A stretch of DNA of 64,000 nucleotides from Brevibacillus antibioticus (GCF_005217615.1 NZ_SZNK01000001.1:5938501-6002500); one strand, 5' to 3'; shown: positions 1 to 12,409, counted from the first letter of the stretch. Made by a program: numbers and translations. Notes: generated by a model not told the origin, from the letters alone.

Positions 1-450
1 CGTTTGCGCGAAGAAATGCCTGACTTTCCCGGGATTACGGAGTGGATCAATGGACAAGTAACCAAAGCTGATTTGGCTGGAAGTCCTGTTTTGGTGCATA
101 TCTGGTCCGTCAGTTGTTACATGTGCATGGAATCGATGCCAAGCATAAATGAATGGCGAGACCAATACGCTGCAAACGGTTTGAAGGTCATTGGCATTCA
201 TACGACTCATTGGGAAAAAGATACAGATATCGAGCTGATAAAGAAGGCGATTGCAGAACAACATTTGACACACCCTATTGCAATCGATAATGATAGAAAG
301 ACAGCCGATGCATTCCAGAATGAATACGTCCCCGCTTTTTATTTGTTTGACGAGGCTCTTCAGTTACGTCACTTTCAGGCAGGAGAGAAGGGTCTCCAAC
401 TGGTAAAAAAACGCTTGTTCAGAATTTTGGGGATCGAAGAGGAATCCTAG
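1..450 (+). CDS. Thioredoxin-like (TlpA/redoxin family) protein, 5' end outside window
   Basis: A thioredoxin-fold protein, probably a thiol-disulfide oxidoreductase. The segment WSVSCYMCM holds a CxxC pair at the place of the TlpA/ResA active site, following a beta strand (VLVHIW) as in that family. The cis-proline region is seen later in YVPAFYLFD. The frame is open to the window edge and the first in-window start is a TTG without a visible ribosome binding site, so the true start is likely just upstream. It lies 59 bases before gcvH; in Bacillus thioredoxin-like genes also sit near gcvH. No signal peptide can be judged because the N-terminus is missing. Substrate unknown. Confidence 0.7.
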   Translation, partial: RLREEMPDFPGITEWINGQVTKADLAGSPVLVHIWSVSCYMCMESMPSINEWRDQYAANGLKVIGIHTTHWEKDTDIELIKKAIAEQHLTHPIAIDNDRKTADAFQNEYVPAFYLFDEALQLRHFQAGEKGLQLVKKRLFRILGIEEES

Positions 451-509
451 AATGTTCGTCTAATTATGTATGTGTAATGGATTGTACCCGATAGGAGGAT
501 ATGTAAACG

Positions 510-890
510 ATGGAATTCCCGAAAAATCTACGTTACAGTGAAGAGCATGAGTGGGTGCGAGTAGAAGGAAACAAGGCGTACATCGGAATCACTTCTTTTG
601 CTCAAGCAGAGCTGGGTGACATCGTGTTTGTCGAGTTGCCTGAGGTAGGCGCGACAATCCAACAGGATGAGCCGTTTGGCAGCGTGGAATCGGTAAAAAC
701 CGTTTCTGAACTGTACGCTCCTGTAACTGGTAAAGTAGTAGAAGTAAATGGCGAACTGGAAGACGCACCTGAACTGGTGAACTCCTCGCCATACGAGCAA
801 GCATGGATGATCGTCGTCGAATTGTCTGATGCAGCCGGGCTGGACAAGCTGATGGATGCAGACAAATACGAAGCGATGGTAAAAGAATAG
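510..890 (+). CDS. gcvH: Glycine cleavage system H protein
   Basis: The lipoyl carrier of the glycine cleavage complex. It shuttles the aminomethyl group between P, T and L proteins, and in Firmicutes it is also a relay in lipoate assembly. The 126-aa length is typical. The N-terminal RYSEEHEWV block and the lipoylation site [12 protein letters not shown] (Lys63) are intact. A strong RBS (TAGGAGGAT) precedes the ATG. The other gcv genes are not adjacent, which is usual in bacilli. An intrinsic terminator follows directly. Confidence 0.97.
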   Translation: MEFPKNLRYSEEHEWVRVEGNKAYIGITSFAQAELGDIVFVELPEVGATIQQDEPFGSVESVKTVSELYAPVTGKVVEVNGELEDAPELVNSSPYEQAWMIVVELSDAAGLDKLMDADKYEAMVKE

Positions 891-898
891 GAAACAAA

Positions 899-928
899 AA
901 AGCCGGGGCTTTTGTGCTCCGGCTTTTC
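899..928 (+). terminator. Intrinsic terminator after gcvH
   Basis: AGCCGGGGC (901-909) pairs with GCTCCGGCT (916-924) across a six-base loop and is followed by TTTT. It lies between the convergent gcvH and chemoreceptor genes. An A-run precedes the stem, so it could serve both strands. Confidence 0.85.
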
Positions 929-944
929 TTTATTGATGGACGAA

Positions 945-2999
945 CTACTCCAGCTTGAATGTTCGTACGGCATCATTTAGCTCTTCTGCCATTTTCGCTA
1001 GCATCGTTGCAGCCGAAGAGATTTCCTCCATAGAGGCGGTTTGCTCTTCCGCCGCTGCTGCAACCGTTTGAGAGTTGCCGGCTGATTGCTCCGTGATTTG
1101 TGTAATATGTGTAATGGCGGATACAATCGTTTGCATTTGCTGACTGATTTTGCTCATTTCGCTTGTCACTTCATTCATACGAACGAGCAACCCCGACGTG
1201 GAGCCGGTAATTTGCTCAAATGCATTTCCTGTTGAGCGAACGAGAGTCATGCCTTCTTCCAAAATAGAAGCACCATGATTCATTGCCGCAATTGCTGAGC
1301 CTGTGTCCTGCTGAATCACGGTGACGATGTGACTGACCTGCTCGGCGGCAGAACTGGACTGTTCGGCCAGCTTGCGTACTTCGTCGGCTACGACCGCAAA
1401 GCCGCGTCCCTGTTCTCCGGCGCGAGCTGCTTCGATAGCGGCGTTCAGAGCAAGCAGGTTGGTTTGATTGGCGATCGTCGTGATGAGTGAGATCATTTCT
1501 CCAATCTCTTGGGAGCGTTGGCCTAGCGTATTGACAATGGCAGATGTCTTGGCCATCTGGCTATGGATCACATCCATGTGCTCGACTGTTTTTGCTGCCA
1601 TCTGATTGCCATCTGTGGCTTGGTGATTCGCTTCTTGTGTGGAGAGATTTACATCCTCAATGCCTTTTTCCATCGCTTCGATGTGTACCGCAATCTCGTT
1701 GATGACCTCATAGCCTTGAACAGTCGCGTCCACTTGCTGCTCAGTACCGTAGGCAATTTCTTGAACGGATTGAGCAATCTGCTCTGTTGCTTTGCTCGTC
1801 TGTTCCGCACTTGCCATCAATTGCTCAGACGTAGCAGCAACCTGTTGAGCGTTGAAGCTGACTTGACCCAGTGTTTCGCGTAAGGTTGCCGTCATGGAGT
1901 TGAATCGATTTGCCATAACCCCGATCTCATCTACTGTCTTAATATCCATAGAAGCGGTAAAATCGCCATTGGAGAGGGCTTGCGACAGCTGGTTGGCACG
2001 CTCGATTTGTTTGGTTAAGTATTTGCTGAAGGAATAGATGACAGCAATCATGATCAACAGCCCGATCAGGCTCACTGTACAAAGCTCAAAGAACAAGTCA
2101 TAGAGTGGATCGGCAATTTCTTTTTCTGGCATTACGAGAGCGATTGTCCAGTTTGTATTACCGAGCTCTTGAAAATAAACGCGATTGATGCCGTTTTCAT
2201 CGGTAAATGTCTTCATCCCTGACTTCTCTTCTAAAAGAGAAGGACCTATTCCTGCCAAGGATGCATTATCGTCAGATTGAACGGAATGATTCATCAGCTT
2301 GTCTGCTTGTGGATGAGCGAGGTATCTCCCTTTTTGATCCACCAAAAAGGCCCAGCCTGTTTCGCCTACTTTTGTACTGGAGACGAGCTTTTCCACGTTA
2401 GAGAGTGTGATATCGTCTGTGGCTACACCCAGGAGCTTTTTATCCGGAGTGTAAAAAGGAGCGACTACCGTCACCATCGACACCTTGGAAATTGCGTCAA
2501 AGTACGGCTCGGAATAATCGGTTTCCTTCTTGGTTGAAATACCTACCTTGTACCAGTCATGGTTGGGATAGTTATAGGAATCACTGCTGTACTCATCTGT
2601 AATGTTAACCTTGCCGTCGTTCTTAGCCCCGTAAGTAGCAACGAGTTTTTTGTTCGGGTCAAAAGCGTAAGGTTCCATGAAAATTCCCATTCCAACCGTC
2701 GTATCATTAATGAGAACGGTTTTGGACAGCAGGGAATTTAACTGCGGAAGCGAATTTGTAATAGGAGCCATTTCAATAAAGCGAGCCATACTCAGGGTTA
2801 CCTTGCTGTGGGCTTCCAGTTGCTTTTCCACATTGCTGCCGACCATATCGAGTTGATAATTCATTTTGTCTTCAATTTCCCGATTCAGTTGGTCGACAGA
2901 GAACCAGAAACCGATGCCCACGACGAGCAAAAGAGTCAAAATAATGACAGGCAGAGTAATGGTCAGGGTTCGAGCACGAAGACTTTTGAAACGAAGCAT
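945..2999 (-). CDS. Methyl-accepting chemotaxis protein with Cache sensor
   Basis: A membrane chemoreceptor of 684 aa. A first transmembrane helix near residues 12-35 is followed by an extracellular region of about 250 aa with a double-Cache look ([21 protein letters not shown], then VTVVAPFY and GVATDDI). A second transmembrane helix lies near residues 290-312. HAMP and the MCP signalling hairpin follow, with the nearly invariant tip [26 protein letters not shown]. It would pass ligand binding to CheA/CheW. The start is ATG with AAGGAGAG upstream. It is monocistronic and the ligand cannot be told from sequence. Confidence 0.93.
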   Translation of the reverse strand: MLRFKSLRARTLTITLPVIILTLLLVVGIGFWFSVDQLNREIEDKMNYQLDMVGSNVEKQLEAHSKVTLSMARFIEMAPITNSLPQLNSLLSKTVLINDTTVGMGIFMEPYAFDPNKKLVATYGAKNDGKVNITDEYSSDSYNYPNHDWYKVGISTKKETDYSEPYFDAISKVSMVTVVAPFYTPDKKLLGVATDDITLSNVEKLVSSTKVGETGWAFLVDQKGRYLAHPQADKLMNHSVQSDDNASLAGIGPSLLEEKSGMKTFTDENGINRVYFQELGNTNWTIALVMPEKEIADPLYDLFFELCTVSLIGLLIMIAVIYSFSKYLTKQIERANQLSQALSNGDFTASMDIKTVDEIGVMANRFNSMTATLRETLGQVSFNAQQVAATSEQLMASAEQTSKATEQIAQSVQEIAYGTEQQVDATVQGYEVINEIAVHIEAMEKGIEDVNLSTQEANHQATDGNQMAAKTVEHMDVIHSQMAKTSAIVNTLGQRSQEIGEMISLITTIANQTNLLALNAAIEAARAGEQGRGFAVVADEVRKLAEQSSSAAEQVSHIVTVIQQDTGSAIAAMNHGASILEEGMTLVRSTGNAFEQITGSTSGLLVRMNEVTSEMSKISQQMQTIVSAITHITQITEQSAGNSQTVAAAAEEQTASMEEISSAATMLAKMAEELNDAVRTFKLE

Positions 3000-3304
3000 G
3001 AAACCGCTCTCCTTTTGAATTTTTGCTAAAATGATTATTATTTCTTATTATCGGATAGATGAAGACAACCTTTTATGATGGATTTAGGCAAATGGGGATG
3101 AGTATTCAAACTAGTCAGAAAATGTTGCATGAATCTAAGCAAATCGAGTAAAATGGATAAACCAAATCTTACTTCGATTTATTTATTGGTAGCATTTGCG
3201 GGTGGAGTGTCAGTGGGCATATAGGCTACAATGCGGATACAGACAAAGTTTCGACCAAAAAACGGACATGGACGTTTCATTTGGCGAATAGGGAGGGAGA
3301 CTAT

Positions 3305-3745
3305 ATGAGTTTTTGTTGTGGTGCTGGAATGGTAGGTTCCGTAGGCTCAGTCCGTCATTATAAAACGCTTGTACACAATGTCCCGATCATGTTTTGTCCT
3401 GTATGTGACAGAATTGAAGTTCATCCTGGTATTGAGGGAGAATACGAAATTTTAGTAGAATATGCTCAAGGAGATCAGGCTCCAGAAGTGGATTTTGCTG
3501 ACTTTGTGAGTGTTGACAATACATCCGAGTTGTTTGAGAATTGTACCATGACGGATGAAGCTGCCAGCTTCGCCGAAGTGTTAAAACAGCAGATCGATAT
3601 TTCACTTGATCTGCTCGGGATCGCCAAGGAGTTACAGGATGACGATTGGCGGGAAGCATTGATGATTCGTTTGAGACGGTTAAGCGAGCGATTGAAGCAG
3701 TACAATAAAAGAAAAGCTAATGTCGCACAAGAGCGCATGACCTGA
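3305..3745 (+). CDS. Hypothetical Cys-containing small protein
   Basis: I do not recognise a named family. The 146-aa product starts MSFCCGAG and has a CPVC motif near residue 37, so a CC...CxxC metal site resembling a small zinc ribbon is possible. The C-terminal half is helical and rich in charged residues (RLRRLSERLKQYNKRKA). The ATG was chosen because GGGAGGGAGA sits directly before it; an in-frame TTG 24 bases upstream overlaps that RBS and is unlikely. It may form a two-gene unit with the VOC gene, which starts 22 bases later. Confidence 0.75.
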   Translation: MSFCCGAGMVGSVGSVRHYKTLVHNVPIMFCPVCDRIEVHPGIEGEYEILVEYAQGDQAPEVDFADFVSVDNTSELFENCTMTDEAASFAEVLKQQIDISLDLLGIAKELQDDDWREALMIRLRRLSERLKQYNKRKANVAQERMT

Positions 3746-3767
3746 GTTGACGTGGGAGGCAGTGTGA

Positions 3768-4160
3768 ATGTTTCATTTGAAAGCCGTTCACCACATCGCT
3801 TTGAATTGTAGTGATGTTGTGAAGGTAGCTCGTTTTTTTAAGGACATTTTGGAAGTCCCTATCCCGGAAGAGAATATGACGGAAGGAGCACCTGTCTACT
3901 TTCAAATTGGCACATACACACGGATCGGTCTTCATCCTCATGGCGGGGAAGCTGGGAAAGGCGGCGTAGGGCAAGTCGATCATCTCGCCTTCTCTGTGCA
4001 GAGCCGTGCTGAGCTGGACTATCTGGTCGATAAGCTAGAGGCAGAGAATATTTGCTATCGTGGCCCAATTACACAGCCTACTAGCTATAATGTGTATTTT
4101 GAAACACCCGATGGTCACCACCTTGAGGTGCGACTCGATAAAGACGAGTTTGATGAGTAG
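3768..4160 (+). CDS. VOC superfamily (glyoxalase-like) protein
   Basis: A 130-aa vicinal-oxygen-chelate fold protein. It has the family pattern of two beta-alpha-beta-beta-beta modules: AVHHIALNCSDVVKVARFFKDILEVP at the N-terminus, GQVDHLAFSV in the middle, and the end strand FETPDGHHLEVRL carrying the usual metal-ligand glutamate. The likely metal residues are the early His of HHIAL, the His of VDHLAF and the Glu of HLEVRL. Substrate is not predictable from family membership, since VOC proteins include lyases, dioxygenases and resistance enzymes. RBS GGGAGG precedes the ATG. Confidence 0.85.
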   Translation: MFHLKAVHHIALNCSDVVKVARFFKDILEVPIPEENMTEGAPVYFQIGTYTRIGLHPHGGEAGKGGVGQVDHLAFSVQSRAELDYLVDKLEAENICYRGPITQPTSYNVYFETPDGHHLEVRLDKDEFDE

Positions 4161-4166
4161 TGTTTG

Positions 4167-4200
4167 CAAAAAGCATCTGCGTAAAGCGGATGCTTTTTTG
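4167..4200 (+). terminator. Intrinsic terminator after the VOC gene
   Basis: AAAAAGCATC and GATGCTTTTTT form a hairpin around CTGCGTAAAGCG immediately after the VOC stop codon and end in a T-run. Confidence 0.8.
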
Positions 4201-4298
4201 TTTTTTGTCATCTCATTACTGTGGTGCGGAAAAAGCTGTTGCGGTTGTGGATGGTTTTTAAAAGTTTTAGAAGGTACCGATGAACATACTAAGCTGTT

Positions 4299-4510
4299 GA
4301 GAAGAAAAAGCACAGGGCTCGTAGACCTTGACAAAGCCTCCCCAGTCGGAACTTCAAAAAGGGGACCACGCTTGTCGAACACTTCTTCCTTGAGAAACGT
4401 CCGCCCGTAGGGTGGCTTTGGCTCGACGGTCCCCTTTTTGAAGTGTAGACGACCAGTGAATCCTCCTTGCGGGCGTGTCAGAGTCGAAGAGAACTGTGCT
4501 TTTTCTTCTC
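4299..4510. repeat. Nested long inverted repeat element, possible structured RNA or mobile repeat
   Basis: The outer arms, 4299-4315 and 4494-4510, are perfect 17-base reverse complements (GAGAAGAAAAAGCACAG). Inside lies a second perfect 17-base pair of arms, 4351-4367 and 4428-4444 (ACTTCAAAAAGGGGACC). Between outer and inner arms are unpaired stretches of about 35 and 49 bases, and the central loop is about 60 bases. A further 7-base complement, CAAAGCC near 4332 and GGCTTTG near 4413, could close a pseudoknot. There is no supported gene in 4161-4663. It could be a noncoding RNA, a MITE-like repeat or a protein-binding palindrome; strand is unknown. Confidence 0.6.
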
Positions 4511-4663
4511 CTCCACTATGTTGACTCAAAAGCTTTCTCTAAAGCTCTTTCTAAAATGTCGAGAAAAAGTGGCCCCCCTGACAACAGCCGACAGTGACTC
4601 TCATGCCTCGCCAAAGGATTCGACCTGACAGGCCACGAACCCAATTAGGAAGAGAGGGGTGCC

Positions 4664-5011
4664 ATGCAGATGATCGGAATGGGCAGACTGCTTTTTGAAC
4701 TGGGCGAGAGACTACAAGGAAAAGCACACTTGCGATTCATTACAGCAGGATGGGAGCGCAGGATCGGAATTGTAGTGGATGATTCACCGTCACAGTGGCA
4801 ATTGACCATAGCAAAAGGCATTGCATCCTGGGATGTATGGACAGAAGATCAGCCTGCCGATTTGATCATTAGGGGAGCGGAGAAACAAATGCACATGCTC
4901 TTTGGCGGCGATGAGCTCGTCTATGTTCTAGCCAAAGAAAAGGTGCAAATAGCAGGGCCATTGCGCGACCAATTGAAGCTCGATACCATTTTGCGACTGA
5001 CCTGTCGGTGA
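4664..5011 (+). CDS. SCP2-like sterol-carrier fold protein
   Basis: A 115-aa protein with the layout of the SCP2 lipid-binding fold. It has an N-terminal helix, a strand RIGIVVDD, a central strand pair and the ending DELVYVLAKEKVQIAGPLRDQLKLDTILRL, which resembles the 'gkl.i.Gd...l..l' C-terminal helix of SCP2 domains. The function is unknown; such single-domain proteins are often next to fatty-acid or peptidase genes in bacilli. It precedes the M20 amidohydrolase by 58 bases on the same strand. ATG with AGAGAGGGG upstream. The family call rests on pattern only. Confidence 0.6.
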   Translation: MQMIGMGRLLFELGERLQGKAHLRFITAGWERRIGIVVDDSPSQWQLTIAKGIASWDVWTEDQPADLIIRGAEKQMHMLFGGDELVYVLAKEKVQIAGPLRDQLKLDTILRLTCR

Positions 5012-5069
5012 ACTATCCATTGGGCAGTGTGATATAATAGGAAGAAACGGTTTTGGAGGAGGCGCTTTG

Positions 5070-6212
5070 ATGTCTACTGTTATGTCGTTGCAACAAGCGG
5101 TTGCTGCACGTAAAGATGCTATTGCCGAAACATTCCGTCATCTGCATGAGAATCCGGAGATAAGCTGGAAGGAAGTAGAAACGACTCGTTATTTGGCTGA
5201 GCGCATGCGTGCCTTGGGACTGCGTGTTACGACTTTTGACGATTGTACAGGATTAGTGGCAGAATGGGGCGAAGGGAAGCCAGTTGTAGGCTTGCGCACA
5301 GATATCGATGCTCTCTGGCAAGAAGTGGACGGTGAATGGCGCGCGAATCATTCCTGCGGTCATGACGCTCATATGACATTGATCGTGGAAACGGTAGAAG
5401 CATTGGTTGCCGCTGGATATCAACCGCCAGGAACGTTAAAAATTTTGTTCCAACCAGCAGAAGAAAAAGGAACGGGAGCATTGAAGCTGGTGGAGAAGGG
5501 TGTCGTCGATGACATCGATTATTTGTACGGTGTTCACTTAAGACCGATTCAGGAGATGGCAAATGGAACCGCAGGACCCGCCATCTACAACGGTGCAGCC
5601 ATGTTTCTCTACGGGGAAATCACAGGAGTCGCAGCGCACGGAGCGAGACCGCATCTCGGGATCAATGTGATTGAAGTAGCGGGAGCGATTATTTCTGGAC
5701 TCGGACATATACATATCAATCCGATGGTGCCTGCCACCGTCAAAATGACCATGCTGCAAGCCGGGGGAGAGAGCTACAACATTATTCCGGATAAGGCGCG
5801 TTTTGCTCTTGATCTGCGAGCACAAACGAATCAGGCGATGGATGACCTAGTGAATCGAGTTCGTCAAATGATCGACGGAGTTGCGGAGTCTTTTCAGGCA
5901 CGCATAGAGGTAGAGGCCGGGTCGCGCATGGTAGCGGCAGAGGTCGATGATCAAGCGAAGGCATTTATGGAGGTTGCGATCGTAGATGTGCTCGGTCAAG
6001 AGAATTTGCGAGCTGCGCCAGTCAGTCCGGGAGCCGAGGATTTCCACTACTATACGGTGGAGCGTCCTCATATCAAGGCGACGATGCTGGCTCTTGGATG
6101 TGATTTGGTACCAGGGCTGCATCATCCGCTGATGCATTTTGACCGCTCTGCATTGGAAAAGGGTGTGGCGATTTTGTGTCAGACTGTCGTAAAAACGTTT
6201 GAAAATACGTAA
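5070..6212 (+). CDS. M20 family amidohydrolase (N-acyl-amino-acid / hippurate hydrolase type)
   Basis: A zinc- or manganese-dependent amidohydrolase of 380 aa, near the usual family length. Metal-site motifs are RTDIDAL (residues 76-82), CGHDAH (96-101, with Cys96 the bridging ligand typical of the amidohydrolase branch), PAEEKGTGA with the catalytic and metal-binding Glu pair, the HxRP-type motif GVHLRP, and PGAEDF near the C-terminus. The ATG has GGAGGAGG seven bases before it; a TTG one codon earlier is less likely. Probable role is deacylation or deacetylation of an N-acylated amino acid. Exact substrate unknown. Confidence 0.9.
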   Translation: MSTVMSLQQAVAARKDAIAETFRHLHENPEISWKEVETTRYLAERMRALGLRVTTFDDCTGLVAEWGEGKPVVGLRTDIDALWQEVDGEWRANHSCGHDAHMTLIVETVEALVAAGYQPPGTLKILFQPAEEKGTGALKLVEKGVVDDIDYLYGVHLRPIQEMANGTAGPAIYNGAAMFLYGEITGVAAHGARPHLGINVIEVAGAIISGLGHIHINPMVPATVKMTMLQAGGESYNIIPDKARFALDLRAQTNQAMDDLVNRVRQMIDGVAESFQARIEVEAGSRMVAAEVDDQAKAFMEVAIVDVLGQENLRAAPVSPGAEDFHYYTVERPHIKATMLALGCDLVPGLHHPLMHFDRSALEKGVAILCQTVVKTFENT

Positions 6213-6228
6213 ATCTTTATGCCTTGTG

Positions 6229-6270
6229 AGAGCAACACTAGGGGAGTAAACTCTTGGTGTTGCTCTTTTT
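6229..6270 (+). terminator. Intrinsic terminator after the M20 amidohydrolase
   Basis: AGAGCAACAC (6229-6238) and GTGTTGCTCT (6257-6266) form a perfect ten-base stem followed by TTTTT. Confidence 0.9.
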
Positions 6271-6504
6271 GTGGGGAAAATGTCTCTGTGTACTTCCCGT
6301 ATAGTCGATAGACTGATTGGTTTGTGGACAAAATACTGCTGTTGGGGAATAATACGCATGAGGAGGGTTATTCACACATTCTCCATGAGAGATTATAAAA
6401 TTATGTAGCTTATTTAGCTAAATGTGATATACTAATTACAAATCGAGAGACAATTAGAAAGTCACAATAAATGATACACATTTTGGGAAGGAGATCGTTC
6501 ACAC

Positions 6505-8088
6505 ATGGAAACCAATACGGTTCAAAAGCTTACTGACATTCTTGGAGCTACAAAAGTGTATCATAACTTGCCTGTAGCTAATCTTGTTGAGATGGCAGTG
6601 AAGCGTGGCGAAGGGATTTTGACCGATAAGGGGGCGCTCAATGCGCTAACAGGGAAGTTTACCGGCCGTTCGCCAAAGGACAAATTTGTGGTGGACGAAG
6701 CTTCCGTACACGATAAAATCAACTGGGGTCCAGTTAACCAACCAATCAGTACTGAAAAATTCCAAGCACTTCAACAAGACGTGCTCCAATACTTACAATC
6801 AAAAGATGAACTGTTTGTCTTCGATGGCTTTGCGGGTGCAGATACAACCTATCGCCTGCCAATCCGCGTAGTGAACGAATTCGCTTGGCATAACCTGTTT
6901 GCACGTCAGTTGTTCATCCGTCCGTCCGAAGAAGAACTGGCTGCGCATGAATCAGAATTCACGGTTATCTATGCGCCTAATTTCAAGGCCAATCCTGCGG
7001 TTCACGGCACGAACTCCGAGACCTTCATTGTGATGAGCTTTGAGCAAAAGACAGTGCTGATCGGTGGCACTGAGTATGCTGGCGAAATGAAAAAGTCGAT
7101 CTTCAGCGTCATGAACATGCTGCTTCCAGAGCGCAACGTACTCCCGATGCACTGCTCTGCGAACGTAGGTAAAGACGGAGACGTTGCCCTGTTCTTTGGT
7201 TTGTCCGGTACAGGAAAAACAACGCTGTCTGCTGACCCGGATCGTTTCTTGATCGGTGACGATGAGCACGGCTGGTCTGACAATGGCGTGTTCAATATCG
7301 AAGGCGGATGCTATGCAAAATGCGTCAAGCTGTCTGAAGAAGGCGAACCGCAAATCTGGAAAGCAATCCAGTTCGGTACTGTACTTGAAAATGTAGACGT
7401 AAACGAAGCGACTCGTGTAGCAGACTACGATAGCACCAAATATACAGAGAATACACGCGCTGCGTACCCAGTGGAAGCCATTCCGGGTGCTGTGATTCCA
7501 GGCGTAGGCGGGCAACCAAATGTCATCGTCTTTTTGACAGCCGATTCGTTCGGTGTATTGCCTCCAATCTCTAAGCTGAGCAAAGAGCAAGCCATGTATC
7601 ACTTCCTGTCTGGCTACACCAGCAAAATGGCAGGTACAGAGCGTGGTGTAACCGCTCCACAAACAGAGTTTTCAACTTGCTTCGGTTCTCCATTCTTGCC
7701 ACTACATCCGGTCGTTTATGCAGAAATGCTCGGTAAGAAGATTGACGAGCGCAAGGTTCAAGTATACCTGGTGAACACTGGTTGGACCGGTGGCCCGGTA
7801 GGTGTTGGGCAACGTATGAAGCTGTCCTACACACGCGCGATGGTAACAGCAGCATTGAACGGTGAGCTGGAAAAAGTAGACTATGTAGCTGACGACATTT
7901 TCGGAGTGCAAGTACCGACTTCTTGCCCGAGTGTTCCTGCTGAGGTTCTGCAACCACGCAATACATGGGCAAACAAGGAAGATTACGACAAGCAAGCGGC
8001 TGATCTGGCTGCACGCTTCATTGAAAACTTCGAGAAGAAATTCCCGAATGCAGCAGATATTGCAAATGCGGGCCCTAAAGTAAAGTAA
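6505..8088 (+). CDS. pckA: Phosphoenolpyruvate carboxykinase (ATP)
   Basis: Converts oxaloacetate and ATP to phosphoenolpyruvate, CO2 and ADP, the first committed gluconeogenic step, in the cytoplasm. The 527-aa length fits the bacterial ATP-dependent enzyme. Diagnostic segments are the substrate-site [10 protein letters not shown], the kinase-1a P-loop [11 protein letters not shown] (from residue 232) and GDDEHGW, followed by [21 protein letters not shown] lies 11 bases before the ATG. The 290-base upstream region has a -10-like TATACT (6429-6434) and a small palindrome TAGCTTATTTAGCTA just upstream of it. This could be a control site, as pckA is normally glucose-repressed. Confidence 0.98.
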   Translation: METNTVQKLTDILGATKVYHNLPVANLVEMAVKRGEGILTDKGALNALTGKFTGRSPKDKFVVDEASVHDKINWGPVNQPISTEKFQALQQDVLQYLQSKDELFVFDGFAGADTTYRLPIRVVNEFAWHNLFARQLFIRPSEEELAAHESEFTVIYAPNFKANPAVHGTNSETFIVMSFEQKTVLIGGTEYAGEMKKSIFSVMNMLLPERNVLPMHCSANVGKDGDVALFFGLSGTGKTTLSADPDRFLIGDDEHGWSDNGVFNIEGGCYAKCVKLSEEGEPQIWKAIQFGTVLENVDVNEATRVADYDSTKYTENTRAAYPVEAIPGAVIPGVGGQPNVIVFLTADSFGVLPPISKLSKEQAMYHFLSGYTSKMAGTERGVTAPQTEFSTCFGSPFLPLHPVVYAEMLGKKIDERKVQVYLVNTGWTGGPVGVGQRMKLSYTRAMVTAALNGELEKVDYVADDIFGVQVPTSCPSVPAEVLQPRNTWANKEDYDKQAADLAARFIENFEKKFPNAADIANAGPKVK

Positions 8089-8102
8089 TGGAATAGGAAA
8101 GA

Positions 8103-8136
8103 AACGGATAGACGATAAGGTCTATCCGTTTTTTCT
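8103..8136 (+). terminator. Intrinsic terminator after pckA
   Basis: AACGGATAGAC (8103-8113) pairs perfectly with GTCTATCCGTT (8120-8130) and is followed by a T-run. Confidence 0.93.
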
Positions 8137-8147
8137 TCGTGAAAACG

Positions 8148-8182
8148 TAAAAAAACCGTCAGCGTGTGACCGACGGTTTTTA
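8148..8182 (-). terminator. Intrinsic terminator for the downstream minus-strand ORF
   Basis: AAAACCGTC (8152-8160) pairs with GACGGTTTT (8172-8180). Read on the minus strand it ends in eight T residues, so it mainly terminates transcripts coming from the right. Its presence supports expression of the small ORF next to it. Confidence 0.75.
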
Positions 8183-8191
8183 GCGTATCCG

Positions 8192-8386
8192 TTATTTGCT
8201 GCCATCGAATACTTTCGAAGTAAGGATGGGGACAACTTTTCCATTTGACTGTCGGAATAGAGTCAGGTAAGCTTCCGAAGGGACCCCTTCAGTGGAATGA
8301 TAACGATACATAACGAAGTACTCCTGATGACTCATTCCTGTCAGATTGACATATCCTTTGGAAACGACCTCTTCTGAGGCATGCAA
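8192..8386 (-). CDS. Small hypothetical protein, possible remnant
   Basis: A 64-aa ORF of no recognised family (SHQEYFVMYRYHSTEGVPSEAYLTLFR). The only upstream start is a TTG without a ribosome binding site, and an in-frame stop sits two codons before it. The coding region may therefore be a 5'-truncated remnant, or begin at an internal ATG. In favour of a real gene is a good terminator exactly at its 3' end on the same strand. Confidence 0.35.
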   Translation of the reverse strand: MHASEEVVSKGYVNLTGMSHQEYFVMYRYHSTEGVPSEAYLTLFRQSNGKVVPILTSKVFDGSK

Positions 8387-8559
8387 TCGTTAATCCAGTG
8401 GTGTTTTTTACAAAAAGCACCTGGAATTTAGACGGAAATGTATGTACAAAAGTTACAAAGGGAAAAATGCTGCGGAGGCAACAATATTTAGAAGGATTCA
8501 TGCGCAAAAACGGACTTTCTAAATATAATGATATAAAAAATACAGATATGTTTCATTCC

Positions 8560-8612
8560 TTGATTTATAATTATTCTTATTATAAGATAGTTATTGAGAA
8601 TGGATTGAGAAT
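8560..8612 (+). promoter_or_regulatory. Candidate suf promoter with inverted and direct repeats
   Basis: A -35-like TTGATT (8560-8565) and a -10-like TAAGAT (8583-8588) are 17 bases apart. Over them lies an inverted repeat, TTATAAT (8565-8571) and ATTATAA (8579-8585), with half-sites like those bound by Fur/PerR proteins but a seven-base rather than one-base spacer. A direct repeat ATTGAGAAT occurs at 8593-8601 and 8604-8612. Binding of a metal or redox regulator is inference. Confidence 0.35.
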
Positions 8613-8650
8613 TTACCAACTCACTTTTGACGTGTATGGAGGGAATTCAG

Positions 8651-9439
8651 ATGACAGCAGTACCGCATTTGCAAATAAAAAACCTTCGCGCCAAGATCGA
8701 GGACAAAGAGATCCTCAAAGGCCTGAATTTGGAGATCAAGGGCGGCGAAGTGCACGCGATCATGGGACCAAATGGTACCGGTAAATCGACATTGGCATCC
8801 ACGCTGATGGGTCACCCAAAATATGAGGTAACCGATGGCGAAGTGCTGATCAATGACGAAGACTTGTTGGAAATGGCAGTAGACGAGCGCGCACGTGCAG
8901 GTCTGTTCCTGGCGATGCAATACCCGTCCGAAATCAGCGGTGTAACTAACTCTGACTTCCTGCGTTCCGCGATCAACGCACGCCGTGGCGAAGGAAACGA
9001 AATCTCCCTGATGAAATTCATCCGTGAGATGGACAAAAAGATGAACACGCTGGAAATGGATGAGGCTTTCTCCCACCGTTACCTGAACGAAGGTTTCTCC
9101 GGTGGTGAGAAAAAGCGTAACGAGATTCTGCAAATGATGCTCTTGGAGCCAGCTATCTGTATTTTGGATGAAATCGACTCCGGTTTGGACATCGACGCAT
9201 TGAAAATCGTAGCGAACGGTGTAAACGAAATGCGCTCCGCAGACCGCGGATTCTTGATTATTACGCACTACCAGCGTTTGCTGAACTATGTAAAGCCTGA
9301 CTTCGTACACGTCATGATGCAAGGTCGTATCGTGAAGTCCGGTGGTCCTGAGCTGGCTGAACGCCTAGAGGCAGAAGGCTATGACTGGATCAAGGAAGAG
9401 CTCGGCATCGAGGACGAAACCGTAAACGCCAACGTGTAG
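8651..9439 (+). CDS. sufC: Fe-S cluster assembly ATPase SufC
   Basis: ABC-type ATPase of the SufBCD scaffold complex for iron-sulfur cluster assembly, cytoplasmic. Walker A is GPNGTGKST (residues 39-47). The degenerate signature FSGGEKKRNEI and Walker B ILDEIDSGLDID are exactly those of SufC. The ATG with GGAGGG seven bases before it is preferred over upstream in-frame starts, giving 262 aa. First gene of the operon sufC-sufD-sufS-sufU-sufB, the order standard in Bacillota. Confidence 0.97.
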   Translation: MTAVPHLQIKNLRAKIEDKEILKGLNLEIKGGEVHAIMGPNGTGKSTLASTLMGHPKYEVTDGEVLINDEDLLEMAVDERARAGLFLAMQYPSEISGVTNSDFLRSAINARRGEGNEISLMKFIREMDKKMNTLEMDEAFSHRYLNEGFSGGEKKRNEILQMMLLEPAICILDEIDSGLDIDALKIVANGVNEMRSADRGFLIITHYQRLLNYVKPDFVHVMMQGRIVKSGGPELAERLEAEGYDWIKEELGIEDETVNANV

Positions 9440-9460
9440 GATGAAGGAGGCAGCAGTGAA

Positions 9461-12409
<2,949 letters not shown>

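Noticed and set aside
4035-4529. A 164-codon minus-strand frame over the nested inverted repeat
   Set aside because: It runs antisense through the end of the VOC gene and through both palindromes, has no RBS and no protein-like pattern; the palindromic arms explain the open frame.
6952-7662. A 236-codon minus-strand frame inside pckA
   Set aside because: Wholly antisense to the highly conserved PEP carboxykinase, with no RBS and no recognisable protein pattern.
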